Source: Gammaproteobacteria bacterium
GTDB taxonomy: Bacteria; Pseudomonadota; Gammaproteobacteria; Steroidobacterales; BM003
Reading direction: 5' to 3'
DNA: 5,021 bases
Assembly (NCBI GenBank): GCA_026193125.1
Contig: JAPHSC010000378.1
Span: 1-5,021 of the forward strand
Part shown: positions 1 to 5,021 of the stretch, in pieces
Layout of the letters: every line of letters begins with the position of its first letter
Position numbering within the stretch: position 1 is the first letter of the stretch
Translations under genes and position numbers: made by a program
Notes under the pieces: generated by a model
What the model was told of the DNA's origin: nothing
Databases searched by the model: none
The model's input: the letters and a program-made list of their open reading frames with translations, nothing else

Positions 1-26
1 GCAGCCTGCGCGGCGCACAAAAGAGG

Positions 27-788
27 CTAGGTTTTCAAACGGTAGCCGGTCTTGAAAATCCAGCCGATGACTACCAGGCACAGCAACATGAACATCATGG
101 TCATGCCCAGACTGATGGCCGGACTGACATCGGACACCCCGTAGAAGCTCCAGCGGAAACCGCTGATCAAATACACCACCGGATTGAACAGGGTGATCTT
201 CTGCCATAACGGAGGCAGGATGCTGATGGAGTAAAAACTGCCGCCCAGGAAGGCCAGCGGAGTGACCACCAGGATGGGCACAACCTGCAGCTTCTCCCAG
301 GTATCGGCCCAGATACCTATCACGAAACCGAAAAGGCAGAATGTCACTGCCGTGAGCACCAGGAAGCCCACCATCCACACCGGATGCTGAATCTCGTAGT
401 CCACGAACAACCTGGCGGTAAGCAAAATCACGAAGCCCAGCACGATAGACTTGCTGGCCGCCGCACCCACGTAGCCTATCAGGATTTCCACGAAAGAGAT
501 GGGCGCCGACAGCACCTCGTAGATGGTGCCGTTATAGCGCGGCATGTAAATACCAAAGGACGCATTTGAGACGCTCTCTGTAAGCAGGGCGAGCATCACC
601 AGACCAGGAATGATAAAGGCGCCGTAGCTCACCCCGTCCACCTGGGCCATGCGTGAACCGATGGCCGAGCCAAAGACCACGAAATACAGCGAAGTGGAAA
701 TAACCGGGGTGGCCAGACTCTGCATCAGGGTGCGCCAGGCACGGTGCATTTCAAACAGGTAGATCGCACGGATACCGTAGAGATTCAT
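27..788 (-). CDS. yadH: ABC-2 type transporter permease, YadH-like
   Basis: Inner-membrane subunit of an ABC exporter; the substrate is not known for this family branch. The 253-residue product has about six hydrophobic segments (roughly residues 24-46, 56-80, 98-125, 138-160, 167-190 and 228-247) and a short cytoplasmic N-terminus. The ABC-2 signature region lies near residues 172-213, with TPLAFLGGSFYS, then a LPPLW turn, then FNPVVYLISGFRW. From memory it matches E. coli YadH (256 aa) along its length, including the GSRM/GSRI loop after TM1 and the IPGL stretch in TM2. The ATG overlaps the stop of the upstream ATPase gene (ATGA, 4 nt), and a GAGG Shine-Dalgarno at 797-800 lies 8 nt before it, so the two are probably translationally coupled. 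The stop is TAG at 27-29; only 26 bp follow, with no T-tract terminator. The family call is firm; the symbol rests on resemblance. Confidence 0.93.
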   Translation of the reverse strand: MNLYGIRAIYLFEMHRAWRTLMQSLATPVISTSLYFVVFGSAIGSRMAQVDGVSYGAFIIPGLVMLALLTESVSNASFGIYMPRYNGTIYEVLSAPISFVEILIGYVGAAASKSIVLGFVILLTARLFVDYEIQHPVWMVGFLVLTAVTFCLFGFVIGIWADTWEKLQVVPILVVTPLAFLGGSFYSISILPPLWQKITLFNPVVYLISGFRWSFYGVSDVSPAISLGMTMMFMLLCLVVIGWIFKTGYRLKT

Positions 789-1711
789 GCTCGCGACCTC
801 ACCAGGCTGACGAAAATTTCCTCCAGGGAACTCTCGCTGGTATACAAATCCTTGAAGTCGATGCCGTGATCGCCCAGGCGTCGCAACAGACCGGCAATGC
901 CCGTGCGGTCACCCTGGGCATCAAAGGTGTACACCAGCTGGGCGCCGTCAGCAGAAAGCTCCAGGGGGTAAGCCGCCAACTCGGGCGGGATATCAGCCAG
1001 CGGTGTCTGCAATTGCAGGGTCAACTGCTTCTTGCCGAGCTTTTTCATCAGCACGTCCTTGTCCTCCACCACGATGATCTCGCCCTTGTGGATTACGCCG
1101 ATCCTGTCGGCCATTTCCTCCGCTTCCTCTATGTAGTGAGTGGTCAGGATAATGGTCACGCCGCTTTCACGCAGCCGCCGCACCATATTCCACATATCCT
1201 GACGCAACTCCACGTCCACACCCGCGGTGGGTTCGTCCAGGAAAAGAATTTGCGGTTCATGCGCCAGCGCCTTGGCGATCATCACCCGGCGCTTCATGCC
1301 ACCCGACAATTTCATGATGCGGGTATCGCGCTTGTCCCACAGCGACAACTCTCTCAACACCGACTCCAGGTGCGCCGGATTGGCCGGCTTGCCAAACAAA
1401 CCGCGGCTGAAGCTTGCGGTATTCCATACAGTCTCAAAGGAATCCGTGGTCAGCTCCTGGGGTACCAGTCCGATGCGGGAACGTGCCTCCCGAAACCCGG
1501 TGACGATGTCATGCCCATCCGCCAGTACCTGGCCCGAGCCCGGATTGACAATGCCGCATATGATGCTGATCAGAGTGGTCTTGCCGGCGCCGTTAGGACC
1601 CAGCAGGGCAAAGATCTCGCCCTGTTGGATTTCCAGGTTCACGTTCTTGAGCGCCTGGAAGCCACCCTCGTAGACCTTGCTGAGACCGCGTACCGAGATG
1701 ATGGACTGCAT
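785..1711 (-). CDS. yadG: ABC transporter ATP-binding protein, YadG-like
   Basis: Cytoplasmic ATPase that powers the permease encoded just downstream. With the ATG at 1711 the product is 308 aa, the length of E. coli YadG as I recall it. All nucleotide-binding motifs are intact: Walker A GPNGAGKT at 38-45, Q-loop Q85 (VPQE), signature LSGGMKRR at 135-142, Walker B ILFLDEP with D159 and E160, D-loop AGVD at 163-166, and H-loop H192 (TTHY). The C-terminal part (about 213-308) is the accessory domain common in ABC-2 exporter ATPases and ends in the typical SLEEIFVSLV motif. A longer reading from GTG at 1723 adds four residues (MFPD). I prefer the ATG because AAGGTG lies 9 nt before it, whereas the purine run abuts the GTG with no spacing. 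The gene is first in a two-gene operon and its TGA overlaps the permease ATG. Confidence 0.95.
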   Translation of the reverse strand: MQSIISVRGLSKVYEGGFQALKNVNLEIQQGEIFALLGPNGAGKTTLISIICGIVNPGSGQVLADGHDIVTGFREARSRIGLVPQELTTDSFETVWNTASFSRGLFGKPANPAHLESVLRELSLWDKRDTRIMKLSGGMKRRVMIAKALAHEPQILFLDEPTAGVDVELRQDMWNMVRRLRESGVTIILTTHYIEEAEEMADRIGVIHKGEIIVVEDKDVLMKKLGKKQLTLQLQTPLADIPPELAAYPLELSADGAQLVYTFDAQGDRTGIAGLLRRLGDHGIDFKDLYTSESSLEEIFVSLVRSRA

Positions 1712-1720
1712 GTCCGGAAA

Positions 1721-1726
1721 CACCTT
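1721..1726 (-). promoter_or_regulatory. Ribosome binding site that decides the ATPase start
   Basis: On the minus strand AAGGTG (one mismatch to AAGGAG) ends 9 nt before the ATG at 1711. The competing GTG at 1723 overlaps this motif, so it has no properly spaced site of its own. This supports the 308-residue product. Confidence 0.6.
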
Positions 1727-1741
1727 TTTGTTGTTTCACAC

Positions 1742-1769
1742 AGCATAGCAGGAGACAGGCCGTTGCCTA
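1742..1769 (-). promoter_or_regulatory. Candidate sigma70 promoter of the ABC exporter operon
   Basis: Reading the minus strand, TAGGCA (1764-1769, 4/6 to TTGACA) is followed by a 16-bp spacer and TATGCT (1742-1747, 4/6 to TATAAT). The -10 is preceded by TGC, giving an extended -10 (TGnTATGCT). The predicted start near 1735 leaves a leader of about 24 nt that includes the AAGGTG ribosome site. This is pattern matching only. Confidence 0.45.
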
Positions 1770-1847
1770 CACCCGCAGCGCGACTACGTGAAGTCCTGAA
1801 GAACAGTTTTGCGGATCAGTCTACCGATACTGCGGCGCAGCGCCGAT

Positions 1848-1876
1848 TTGACCCCCGGGGGCTGAGCGCGTAGCGT
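1848..1876 (+). promoter_or_regulatory. Candidate sigma70 promoter of the SnoaL-like gene
   Basis: TTGACC (1848-1853, 5/6 to TTGACA), a 17-bp spacer and TAGCGT (1871-1876) form a plausible promoter. The -10 keeps the three key bases (TA at the start and the final T) but matches only 3/6. Predicted transcription starts near 1883, leaving a leader of about 66 nt. A 10-bp palindrome of five C then five G (1852-1861) overlaps the -35 and spacer and could be an operator. Confidence 0.35.
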
Positions 1877-1894
1877 GACCGGGTCCGCAAGGAT

Positions 1895-1918
1895 AGGAAG
1901 CCTTCCTCCCCTGCAGGG
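1895..1918 (+). repeat. Two adjacent short palindromes in the leader of the SnoaL-like gene
   Basis: The first, AGGAAGCCTTCCT at 1895-1907, has perfect 6-bp arms around one C. The second, CCCTGCAGGG at 1909-1918, is a perfect 10-bp palindrome. Both lie between the predicted transcription start and the AAGGA site at 1937-1941. They could be protein-binding sites or weak hairpins; neither is followed by a T-tract, so they are not a terminator. Confidence 0.45.
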
Positions 1919-1948
1919 ACAAGCTACGCAAACAACAAGGATAACAAA

Positions 1949-2422
1949 ATGAAAAAAATACTCGGACTACTACTAGCAACGCTATTTCTGGCAAGCACCC
2001 TGGCCCAGGCTGATCCGGCGACCGAAAAAGAGATCACCAAGTTGATCATGGATGGAAACGCCTACACGAGAAAGAATCTGAAGGACGAGACCGACAGCTA
2101 CTCCAAGGATGGCGCCCTGGAATTCTGGTCCAGTGGCGGCCTGGCCCAGGAATTGGCTTCTGGCGGTAGTCCCACCGAGTACGAAAGTTTCAACCTGAGC
2201 GTGAAATACATCAAGGTGATTACCCTGGTGCCTGGCCAGGCGGCCGTGGCCATGTATTACTCCGAAGGGTCCTGGAAGCCCAAGGACGGCGCGGCAGTGG
2301 CGCATTACTTCACTCGAGCCACCCAGGCGTACGTGAAAGAAGACGGCAAGTGGAAGATTCGTGCTTCGCACTGGTCGCCGGTTGTGGGTGGCAGTGGTAC
2401 ACCCCAGACAGCGGTAGAGTAA
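1949..2422 (+). CDS. Exported SnoaL/DUF4440-like (NTF2-fold) protein
   Basis: A 157-residue protein likely exported to the periplasm through Sec. The N-terminus MKKILGLLLATLFLASTLAQA has two lysines, a hydrophobic core and an AQA signal-peptidase I site, giving a mature start at D22. The mature part (about 25-145) resembles the SnoaL-like/DUF4440 group of the NTF2 superfamily, a small cone-shaped alpha+beta barrel. It has an N-terminal helix (ATEKEITKLIMDGNAY), central strands (VKYIKVITLVPGQAAVAMYY), then the closing hairpin YFTRATQAYVKEDGKWKIRASHWSP, the most diagnostic stretch. No catalytic residues can be assigned; members include enzymes and ligand-binding proteins. The start is supported by AAGGA at 1937-1941, 7 nt before the ATG. 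The gene is transcribed away from the exporter operon and converges on the Omp85 gene. The existence of the gene is very likely; the fold assignment is moderate. Confidence 0.85.
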   Translation: MKKILGLLLATLFLASTLAQADPATEKEITKLIMDGNAYTRKNLKDETDSYSKDGALEFWSSGGLAQELASGGSPTEYESFNLSVKYIKVITLVPGQAAVAMYYSEGSWKPKDGAAVAHYFTRATQAYVKEDGKWKIRASHWSPVVGGSGTPQTAVE

Positions 2423-2432
2423 CAGGAAGAAT

Positions 2433-2497
2433 ACGGGGCTGGATGCAAGTCATGCACGGTTAACGCCGCGCGTACCGTGAGTTGTAACCGGCCCCGT
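2433..2497 (+). terminator. Nested inverted-repeat structure after the SnoaL-like gene, possible terminator
   Basis: Starting 10 bp after the stop codon, ACGGGGC (2433-2439) pairs perfectly with GCCCCGT (2491-2497), and TGG/CCG (2440-2442 with 2488-2490, one G-T wobble) extends the stem to 10 bp. Inside is a second hairpin: CACGGT (2455-2460) with ACCGTG (2474-2479), then ACGC/GCGT closing on a CGC loop, with a TA bulge at 2461-2462. Only three T residues end and follow the outer stem (2497-2499), so it is not a classical intrinsic terminator. It may still end or protect transcripts in this convergent gap. Confidence 0.35.
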
Positions 2498-2598
2498 TTC
2501 CCATCCGCAACACCGAAAACCTGCCAGCGCGAATGCCCGGCATGAACTTTTTCTTTCAGATGAGGATGCCGTTGGCCTGATCCGGCACGGTCCCGTCC

Positions 2599-3747
2599 TT
2601 AAAATGCCTGACCGATGTAGAAGTAGAGCGCATCGGAGTCCTTGCCGAAGGCCCAGTCCATACTGATATCAACCTTGTGCTCCCTGGACGCCATGAAACG
2701 CAGACCGGCGCCCACGCTGGGCAGGGTATTGTCCGAATTCAGCTCATTGAAACTGGGCGCTACCTGCCCCAGTCCAGCAAACGCCACCATGCCGAAGCGC
2801 TCGGTGAAACGCCAGCGGTACTCGGCTTCGGCGGTGAGCATGCGAAAATCCCGGTATTGCCCACCCACGTAACCGCGCAAGGCATTGTCGCTGCCAAACA
2901 GGCAGATATCGTAGAACGGCGCATTGTCCGAGGCCGCGCACAGCGTGAGCCGGGCGGCCAGTACCTGGTTCTCGGCCAACGTGTAGTAGTGACTGTAGGC
3001 AAGGCGGTAAGTGCTGTAATTACGGTCGGCACCGACCGACTCCAAAGAGGTGTTGAGCTTGAAATCCAGGTTAAATCCCGAGCCTGGATATAGCAGGTGA
3101 TCCCTGGTGTCCCACATGGCGCGCAACCCCGGACCTGCGCTGGTAAGCAACAGACCGGGCAGCGGATTGCCCGTTTCCGGTGGAACGGCGAAGTTAAGCG
3201 AGGAGTCTACCTGGAGATAGCGGAACCTGGGTCCGATGTAGAAACCGGAACCGAAGCGCATCAATCCCTCTGCAATCGCAAAATAGCCCTTCTCGGTAAT
3301 CGGGATTACCAGCGGCAGTCGGTCCCCCACCCCCAGACCGTAAAGATCCAGGTTCATGGAGAAATACCCACCACCCGCCTGGACCCGGTATTTGTCCTGG
3401 TGAAAATTCAGCTTCGCAATCCCCCCCACGGCCCAACTTTCGGTGTTGGTGTACATGGCACCGCCCGTAACACTTGACGACTGGGAGTCTTCGTCAAACT
3501 GGAACAGTCGCATCACCGCAATGGCGCCACCGGTACCCACCGTGGGGTTGGACATGGGTATGGGCATGAAAACCGTTTCGGCCTGTTTTCGATCCGGCGC
3601 GGTGTCGTCAAGGGGTCCAGCCATTTCCGACAGGAGTTCCGCACCCGGATCATCCATGGGCATCGCCGGGGCCATAGACAGGAGCCCCGCCAGCAGCAGG
3701 GCGATGCGTGCCCCGTCGCGACCGCGGTAGGCTGTCCGTTTCAGCAT
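2599..3747 (-). CDS. Omp85/BamA-TamA family outer-membrane barrel protein without POTRA domains
   Basis: A 382-residue protein of the bacterial surface antigen (D15/Omp85) barrel family, predicted in the outer membrane. The N-terminus is basic, followed by a hydrophobic run (about residues 14-28) and a small-residue cleavage region near SMAPA, so it is exported. After a linker (about 30-58) the barrel begins at FMPIPMSNPTVGTGG. Family marks are GLRAMWDTRDHLLYPGSGF at 208-225 (paired strands around a DTRD turn), LRGY at 290-293 (the conserved L6-loop VRGY/F motif) and a C-terminal YFYIGQAF whose last residue is Phe, as expected for a signal read by the BAM machinery. It is too short for POTRA domains plus a 16-strand barrel; the function of such stand-alone barrels is not settled. 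C270 and C282 precede the L6 motif. An in-frame TGA 9 nt before the ATG fixes the upstream limit; GGAG at 3759-3762 lies 11 nt upstream of the start. Confidence 0.9.
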   Translation of the reverse strand: MLKRTAYRGRDGARIALLLAGLLSMAPAMPMDDPGAELLSEMAGPLDDTAPDRKQAETVFMPIPMSNPTVGTGGAIAVMRLFQFDEDSQSSSVTGGAMYTNTESWAVGGIAKLNFHQDKYRVQAGGGYFSMNLDLYGLGVGDRLPLVIPITEKGYFAIAEGLMRFGSGFYIGPRFRYLQVDSSLNFAVPPETGNPLPGLLLTSAGPGLRAMWDTRDHLLYPGSGFNLDFKLNTSLESVGADRNYSTYRLAYSHYYTLAENQVLAARLTLCAASDNAPFYDICLFGSDNALRGYVGGQYRDFRMLTAEAEYRWRFTERFGMVAFAGLGQVAPSFNELNSDNTLPSVGAGLRFMASREHKVDISMDWAFGKDSDALYFYIGQAF

Positions 3748-3774
3748 GTCGAATCATTCTCCGGGTAATACACG

Positions 3775-3839
3775 GCCCGGGCGAGGCTCAAAGTCACCTC
3801 ACGCGGCACTGTTTCACGGGTAGTTTGGCCGCCGGCCGG
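3775..3839. repeat. GC palindromes in the Omp85 gene leader
   Basis: GCCCGGGC (3775-3782) and CCGGCCGG (3832-3839) are perfect 8-bp palindromes within the predicted untranslated leader of the Omp85 gene. An overlapping GGCC-GCC-GGCC repeat lies at 3827-3837. Such sites are fairly common in GC-rich DNA, and no function is implied without comparative data. Confidence 0.3.
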
Positions 3840-3856
3840 GATCGTACGAAGACGGG

Positions 3857-3885
3857 ATTGTATCCGGATTTCGGCACACAACCAA
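3857..3885 (-). promoter_or_regulatory. Candidate sigma70 promoter of the Omp85-family gene
   Basis: On the minus strand, TTGGTT (3880-3885, 3/6 to TTGACA) is followed by an exact 17-bp spacer and TACAAT (3857-3862, 5/6 to TATAAT). The predicted start near 3850 gives an unusually long leader of about 100 nt before the ATG at 3747. It lies in the gap after the SDR stop codon, so the Omp85 gene probably has its own promoter. Confidence 0.5.
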
Positions 3886-3910
3886 GCAAATCAACGAAGT
3901 TAGACCCCGG

Positions 3911-3920
3911 TTACCGGTAA
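3911..3920. repeat. 10-bp palindrome upstream of the Omp85 promoter
   Basis: TTACCGGTAA is a perfect palindrome centred about 65 bp upstream of the predicted Omp85 transcription start, a distance typical of activator sites. On the minus strand it is flanked by G-runs on both sides, so it does not extend into a longer stem, and no T-tract follows. It is therefore not a convincing terminator for the SDR gene. Confidence 0.35.
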
Positions 3921-3954
3921 TCCCCAACCCGATTTTGGCCAGCCGCGCCCATCT

Positions 3955-4710
3955 CTACCAGTGACTTCCCAGGGCCACGCGTATGGACTCGCCGCTGACG
4001 CCGCTGGATTCCTCCGACGCCAGGAAGGCGATCATGTGAGCTACCTCTTCCGGGGTAGCAACCCGTTTCGGTGGATACAGTGCGGCGCGCTCCTGCCATA
4101 CCTGCTCGGTCGTGATGCCACGTTGCTGCGCGTCCGCCAGGGCCGAGCGCTCGGCCATCTCGGTGCGTACCCAACCTGGCAGGACAGCGTTGGCAGTAAT
4201 GCCATGGACCCCGCCGTCAGTTGCAGCCGAGCGCATGAGCGCCAGCAAGCCGGCCTTGGAGGCATTGTAGGCACAGCCGGCATGCTCGGCGATCTGGGCG
4301 GCGGTGGAACTGGTGTAGACCAGGCGGCCGTAAGCGGCTTTGATCATGCCCGGCATCAACAGGCGGGACAAATGAAACGGAGCGTCCAGGTTGATACGCA
4401 TACTTTGATCCCACACCTCGGGCGTTTGTTCCCAGAGCACTTTCTCGTGCGCTGAACCCAATCCGTGGTTGCACACCAGGATCTGCACCGGACCCAGGCG
4501 ACGGGTGGTCTCATTGACCGCCAGCTCACATCCCTCGACGGTACCCAGATCGGCCACCGTGTAATCCAGGCCGGTCGCGACCAGTTCCTCTTGGTTGCGT
4601 GATACGCACATCACTCGGGCGCCCCGCGACGCCAGCAACAGGGCCGTTGCCTTGCCTATTCCCCGGCCCGCCCCGGTGACCAGCGTCACCCTGCCTTCGA
4701 CTCCTGCCAT
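3955..4710 (-). CDS. SDR family NAD(P)-dependent oxidoreductase
   Basis: A 251-residue classical short-chain dehydrogenase/reductase, probably a soluble cytoplasmic enzyme; the substrate cannot be told from sequence. The Rossmann glycine motif is TGAGRGIG at 12-19. R16 and R38 (VSRN, after the second strand) suggest NADP(H) preference. D54 in ADL probably contacts adenine. The usual NNAG is replaced by CNHG at 80-83. The catalytic tetrad is N107 (RINLDAPF), S135 (YTSS), Y148 and K152 (YNASK). PGWVRTEM at 178-185 is the usual post-catalytic motif. The C-terminus reads SGESIRVALGSHW, where most relatives have VDGG. The frame stays open upstream to an ATG at 4854, but the extra 48 residues are not SDR-like. 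I chose the ATG at 4710 because the Rossmann strand starts right after it, GGAG (4721-4724) lies 10 nt upstream, and a likely promoter lies inside the extension. Confidence 0.93.
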   Translation of the reverse strand: MAGVEGRVTLVTGAGRGIGKATALLLASRGARVMCVSRNQEELVATGLDYTVADLGTVEGCELAVNETTRRLGPVQILVCNHGLGSAHEKVLWEQTPEVWDQSMRINLDAPFHLSRLLMPGMIKAAYGRLVYTSSTAAQIAEHAGCAYNASKAGLLALMRSAATDGGVHGITANAVLPGWVRTEMAERSALADAQQRGITTEQVWQERAALYPPKRVATPEEVAHMIAFLASEESSGVSGESIRVALGSHW

Positions 4711-4720
4711 GTTAACCAAG

Positions 4721-4724
4721 CTCC
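4721..4724 (-). promoter_or_regulatory. Ribosome binding site supporting the short SDR start
   Basis: GGAG on the minus strand lies 10 nt before the ATG at 4710. The spacing is slightly long but workable. Together with the family alignment it favours 4710 over the far upstream ATG at 4854. Confidence 0.5.
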
Positions 4725-4740
4725 ATGTGTGTGAAGCATG

Positions 4741-4769
4741 AGTATATACGCCACCAACGGTAGCGACAG
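4741..4769 (-). promoter_or_regulatory. Candidate sigma70 promoter of the SDR gene
   Basis: On the minus strand CTGTCG (4764-4769, 3/6 to TTGACA), a 17-bp spacer and TATACT (4741-4746, 5/6 to TATAAT) predict a start near 4734. That leaves a leader of about 24 nt containing the GGAG site. The -35 is weak and the -10 strong. Confidence 0.45.
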
Positions 4770-4893
4770 TGCCCACCACCTTCGAATCCGTGCCCGGCAG
4801 ACATCCCGGTGTGGTGACGAATGGGTGGAGAAGCACCCCTGGCCAGCCCACCACTCGAGGCTGACGCCAGGAGTTCCGGCGGAGCGCCCTCGA

Positions 4894-5021
4894 TCAGTGC
4901 TCGCCCGCCAGCACAGCCTCGACAAATTGATTATCCACGTGCGGCGCAAGCCGGGCGTCGCTCAACTCCGGTGCCTTGTGCTTTGCCGGAAACAGCTCCA
5001 GTTCTCTCTGGGCACCAGCTA
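4894..5021 (-). CDS. C-terminal fragment of an unidentified protein (cut by the window edge)
   Basis: The minus strand is open from the window edge to a TGA at 4894-4896, giving 41 complete codons (first full codon at 5017-5019). The reading is protein-like: charged and amphipathic, containing RELELFPAKHK, then LAPHVDNQFVEAVLAGEH at the C-terminus, with G or C at about two thirds of third positions. I do not recognise the family from this tail. About 180 bp and a candidate promoter separate it from the SDR gene, so co-transcription is possible but not required. The plus strand is also open here, but its translation is rich in Pro, Ala, Ser and Arg and looks like a shadow. Confidence 0.6.
   Translation of the reverse strand, partial: AGAQRELELFPAKHKAPELSDARLAPHVDNQFVEAVLAGEH

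Noticed and set aside
7..17. TGCGC-G-GCGCA inverted repeat downstream of the permease gene
   Set aside because: The arms are 5 bp with a one-base centre and no T-tract on either strand, and the window edge prevents seeing its context.
866..1873. 335-codon open frame on the plus strand, antisense to the ABC ATPase gene
   Set aside because: It mirrors a gene with every ABC ATPase motif intact. Its translation is rich in Gln, His, Arg and Leu with no recognisable domain, as expected of a shadow frame in GC-biased DNA.
2533..2556. Possible intrinsic terminator: AUGC/GCAU hairpin followed by a T-rich tract on the plus strand
   Set aside because: The stem is only 4 bp with two G-C pairs, and the T-tract starts several bases after it, so it is too weak to call.
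2567..2587. TGCCG/CGGCA inverted repeat just after the Omp85 stop codon
   Set aside because: A 5-bp stem with an 11-nt loop and no T-run on the minus strand does not make a terminator.
3708..3920. 70-codon plus-strand open frame over the Omp85 start and its upstream region
   Set aside because: It has no recognisable domain or convincing ribosome site, and it runs antisense to a signal peptide and promoter that are better supported.
4711..4854. 48-residue N-terminal extension of the SDR
   Set aside because: The extension is not SDR-like, the Rossmann fold begins immediately after the ATG at 4710, and a promoter candidate and ribosome site lie inside the extension.

Overview
The window looks like a chromosomal segment of a moderately GC-rich Gram-negative bacterium, most likely a gammaproteobacterium. 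The basis is an ABC exporter pair closely resembling E. coli YadG/YadH, an Omp85-type outer-membrane barrel protein, a Sec-exported periplasmic-type protein and G/C-biased third codon positions. There are five complete genes and one gene fragment, with short intergenic gaps (about 175-225 bp). I see no tRNA, rRNA, CRISPR array, insertion sequence or prophage gene.

Layout: (1) 27-1711, minus strand: a two-gene operon for an ABC-2 type exporter. The ATPase comes first in transcription and the permease second, joined by a 4-nt ATGA stop/start overlap. (2) 1712-1948: a divergent intergenic region with a promoter candidate on each strand and several short perfect palindromes. (3) 1949-2422, plus strand: a small secreted protein with a SnoaL/DUF4440-like (NTF2-fold) domain. 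(4) 2423-2598: a convergent gap containing a nested inverted-repeat structure. (5) 2599-3747, minus strand: a stand-alone Omp85/surface-antigen barrel protein without POTRA domains, behind a likely promoter about 110 bp upstream. (6) 3955-4710, minus strand: a classical short-chain dehydrogenase/reductase with its own likely promoter. (7) 4894-5021, minus strand: the last 41 codons of an unidentified gene cut by the window edge.

The exporter, secreted protein and outer-membrane protein are all envelope-related, but they lie in separate transcription units and nothing in the sequence proves they share a pathway. The SDR is probably independent metabolism. I found no clearly new system. The points most worth a second look are the foldable 3' region after the SnoaL-like gene, the palindrome cluster in its promoter/leader, and the POTRA-less Omp85 protein with a pair of cysteines before its L6 motif.
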